The notes under the pieces are model-generated. The model saw only the letters and a program-made list of their open reading frames with translations. It was not told the origin of the DNA and did no database searches. From Pseudomonas pohangensis (lineage in GTDB: Bacteria; Pseudomonadota; Gammaproteobacteria; Pseudomonadales; Pseudomonadaceae): a stretch of DNA of 64,000 bases. The DNA lies in the NCBI RefSeq assembly GCF_900105995.1, contig NZ_LT629785.1, positions 2,914,001 through 2,978,000 on the forward strand, in the 5' to 3' direction. Numbering within the stretch: the first letter of the stretch is position 1; each line of letters begins with the position of its first letter. Positions 63,497 through 64,000 of this stretch are shown here, piece by piece. The position numbers were made by a program, and so were the translations under genes.

Positions 63497-63739
63497 ATGC
63501 AAACTATCGAACTTAACGTACAGGGCATGACCTGTAGCTCTTGTGTAAAACACGTCAACGCCTCTTTGAATCAACTGGCCGGCGTAACCTCCGTCGAGGT
63601 TGACCTGACTGCTGGCCGAGTCCGCGTCACCGGTTCAGTAGAGGCCGAACCGCTGATCACTGCTCTTGATAGTGTGGGATATCCTGCGCAGCTAGCTACG
63701 TCTACTGCTAGTGATATTAAGGACTGCGACCAGTGCTAA
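63497..63739 (+). CDS. copZ: CopZ-type copper chaperone (HMA domain)
   Basis: An 80-aa soluble HMA protein with Cu(I) site MTCSSC at residues 11-16 (C13, C16) and the ferredoxin-like beta-alpha-beta-beta-alpha-beta pattern. The C-terminus DCDQC adds two extra cysteines. The ATG at 63497 follows GGAGGAA. It carries Cu(I) to exporters; placed after its own CueR-type promoter. Confidence 0.9.
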   Translation: MQTIELNVQGMTCSSCVKHVNASLNQLAGVTSVEVDLTAGRVRVTGSVEAEPLITALDSVGYPAQLATSTASDIKDCDQC

Positions 63740-63755
63740 CTGATATACCCCCAAC

Positions 63756-63787
63756 GTCCGCTTTTGGCACATCTCTGCCGGTCGGCA
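63756..63787 (+). repeat. Copy of the repeat arm seen at 36234-36250
   Basis: GTCCGCTTTTGGCAC is identical over 15 bases to the reverse complement of 36236-36250, followed by a partly similar CTG-CGGTCG stretch. It resembles a common Pseudomonas intergenic spacer. Confidence 0.5.
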
Positions 63788-63892
63788 TTACAGCATCCGC
63801 TGGTCAAGCAGGCATGCAATTGACTGGTCGGTGGCTTTGCAAATTGGCGATCAACTGCGATGCCATTACACAACACCATCTCGCACTGACAG

Positions 63893-64000
63893 TTATTGGT
63901 CTTTTTTGTCGACCAATCGAGCAGTTTTTGGGTCATAAGCCTTTTCAGTGATAGAGCCATCTCGAATGCGCTCAACCGCTTCGTTAATGACATTAAGCGG
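63893..64000 (-). CDS. Unknown protein, C-terminal 35 residues only
   Basis: A leftward frame entering from the right edge and ending at TAA 63893-63895: it ends AYDPKTARLVDKKDQ and includes VINEAVERIRDG. Composition is protein-like (acidic/basic helix) in contrast with the other minus frame overlapping it. I do not recognise the family. Confidence 0.45.
   Translation of the reverse strand, partial: PLNVINEAVERIRDGSITEKAYDPKTARLVDKKDQ

Noticed and set aside
63736..63993. 85-codon minus-strand frame at the right edge
   Set aside because: Cys/Lys mix unlike a real protein and overlaps a better leftward frame (63893-64000) in another phase.

Overview
The window reads as a chromosome segment of a Pseudomonas-lineage gammaproteobacterium. 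Evidence: high-GC coding style, Pseudomonas-type REP palindromes (4583-4644, and a relative at 12621-12678), and gene orders I recall from P. aeruginosa: lipoprotein-fieF-Lrp-DUF2788-rluE type pseudouridine synthase (11270-14446) and thiD-thiE-hemL-membrane protein-Sel1 protein-DUF1820 (30130-34441). The species cannot be fixed from sequence alone.

Region 1 (1-34441) is mostly core chromosome. In order: an EamA transporter end, a NYN-domain protein, a YciC-like protein, a CDGSH/SDR pair, a periplasmic binding protein and the helicase gene hrpB, which carries an in-frame REP pair. Next come a catabolic-looking operon (TauD-like dioxygenase, hydratase, AraC regulator, fatty-acid-hydroxylase-fold protein) with a divergent AraC regulator, then fieF, an Lrp regulator, DUF2788, rluE and an MBL hydrolase. 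A four-gene cluster follows: membrane-anchored AraC-type regulator, 52-aa membrane peptide, di-iron hydroxylase and ABC1/UbiB-like kinase. Then amn, a decayed DUF1254/DUF1214 gene, an RND tripartite drug efflux operon, a TetR/acyl-CoA dehydrogenase pair and thiD-thiE-hemL.

At 34441 the conserved DUF1820 gene stops abruptly inside its 5' part. Everything to the right (34442-64000) looks acquired: lower and uneven GC, unknown proteins, insertion sequences and metal-resistance genes. The left part holds orphan proteins, a Met-rich periplasmic protein, a divergent cadR/cadA cadmium module with a recognisable MerR-type operator, an ICMT-like methyltransferase with integron-cassette-like ends, an IS66-family element with perfect 8-bp target duplications, a ProQ/FinO protein, a small tyrosine recombinase and an IS1182-family element.

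From 46787 to the end is a nearly complete periplasmic and envelope copper/silver resistance block: copS-copR facing away from a ptrA-like gene and copA (Tat multicopper oxidase), a small Met/His-rich protein, copB, a cytochrome c with a His-rich tail, a DUF411 (CopG-like) protein, a DUF2933 protein, a Cu P1B-ATPase, a DUF5676 protein, cusC-cusB-cusA type efflux genes (CusB carries a fused CusF-like domain) and a copZ-type chaperone. Two CopR-box-like sites and two CueR-type operators suggest two-layer control, periplasmic Cu through CopRS and cytoplasmic Cu(I) through a CueR encoded elsewhere. No rRNA, tRNA or CRISPR array was seen.
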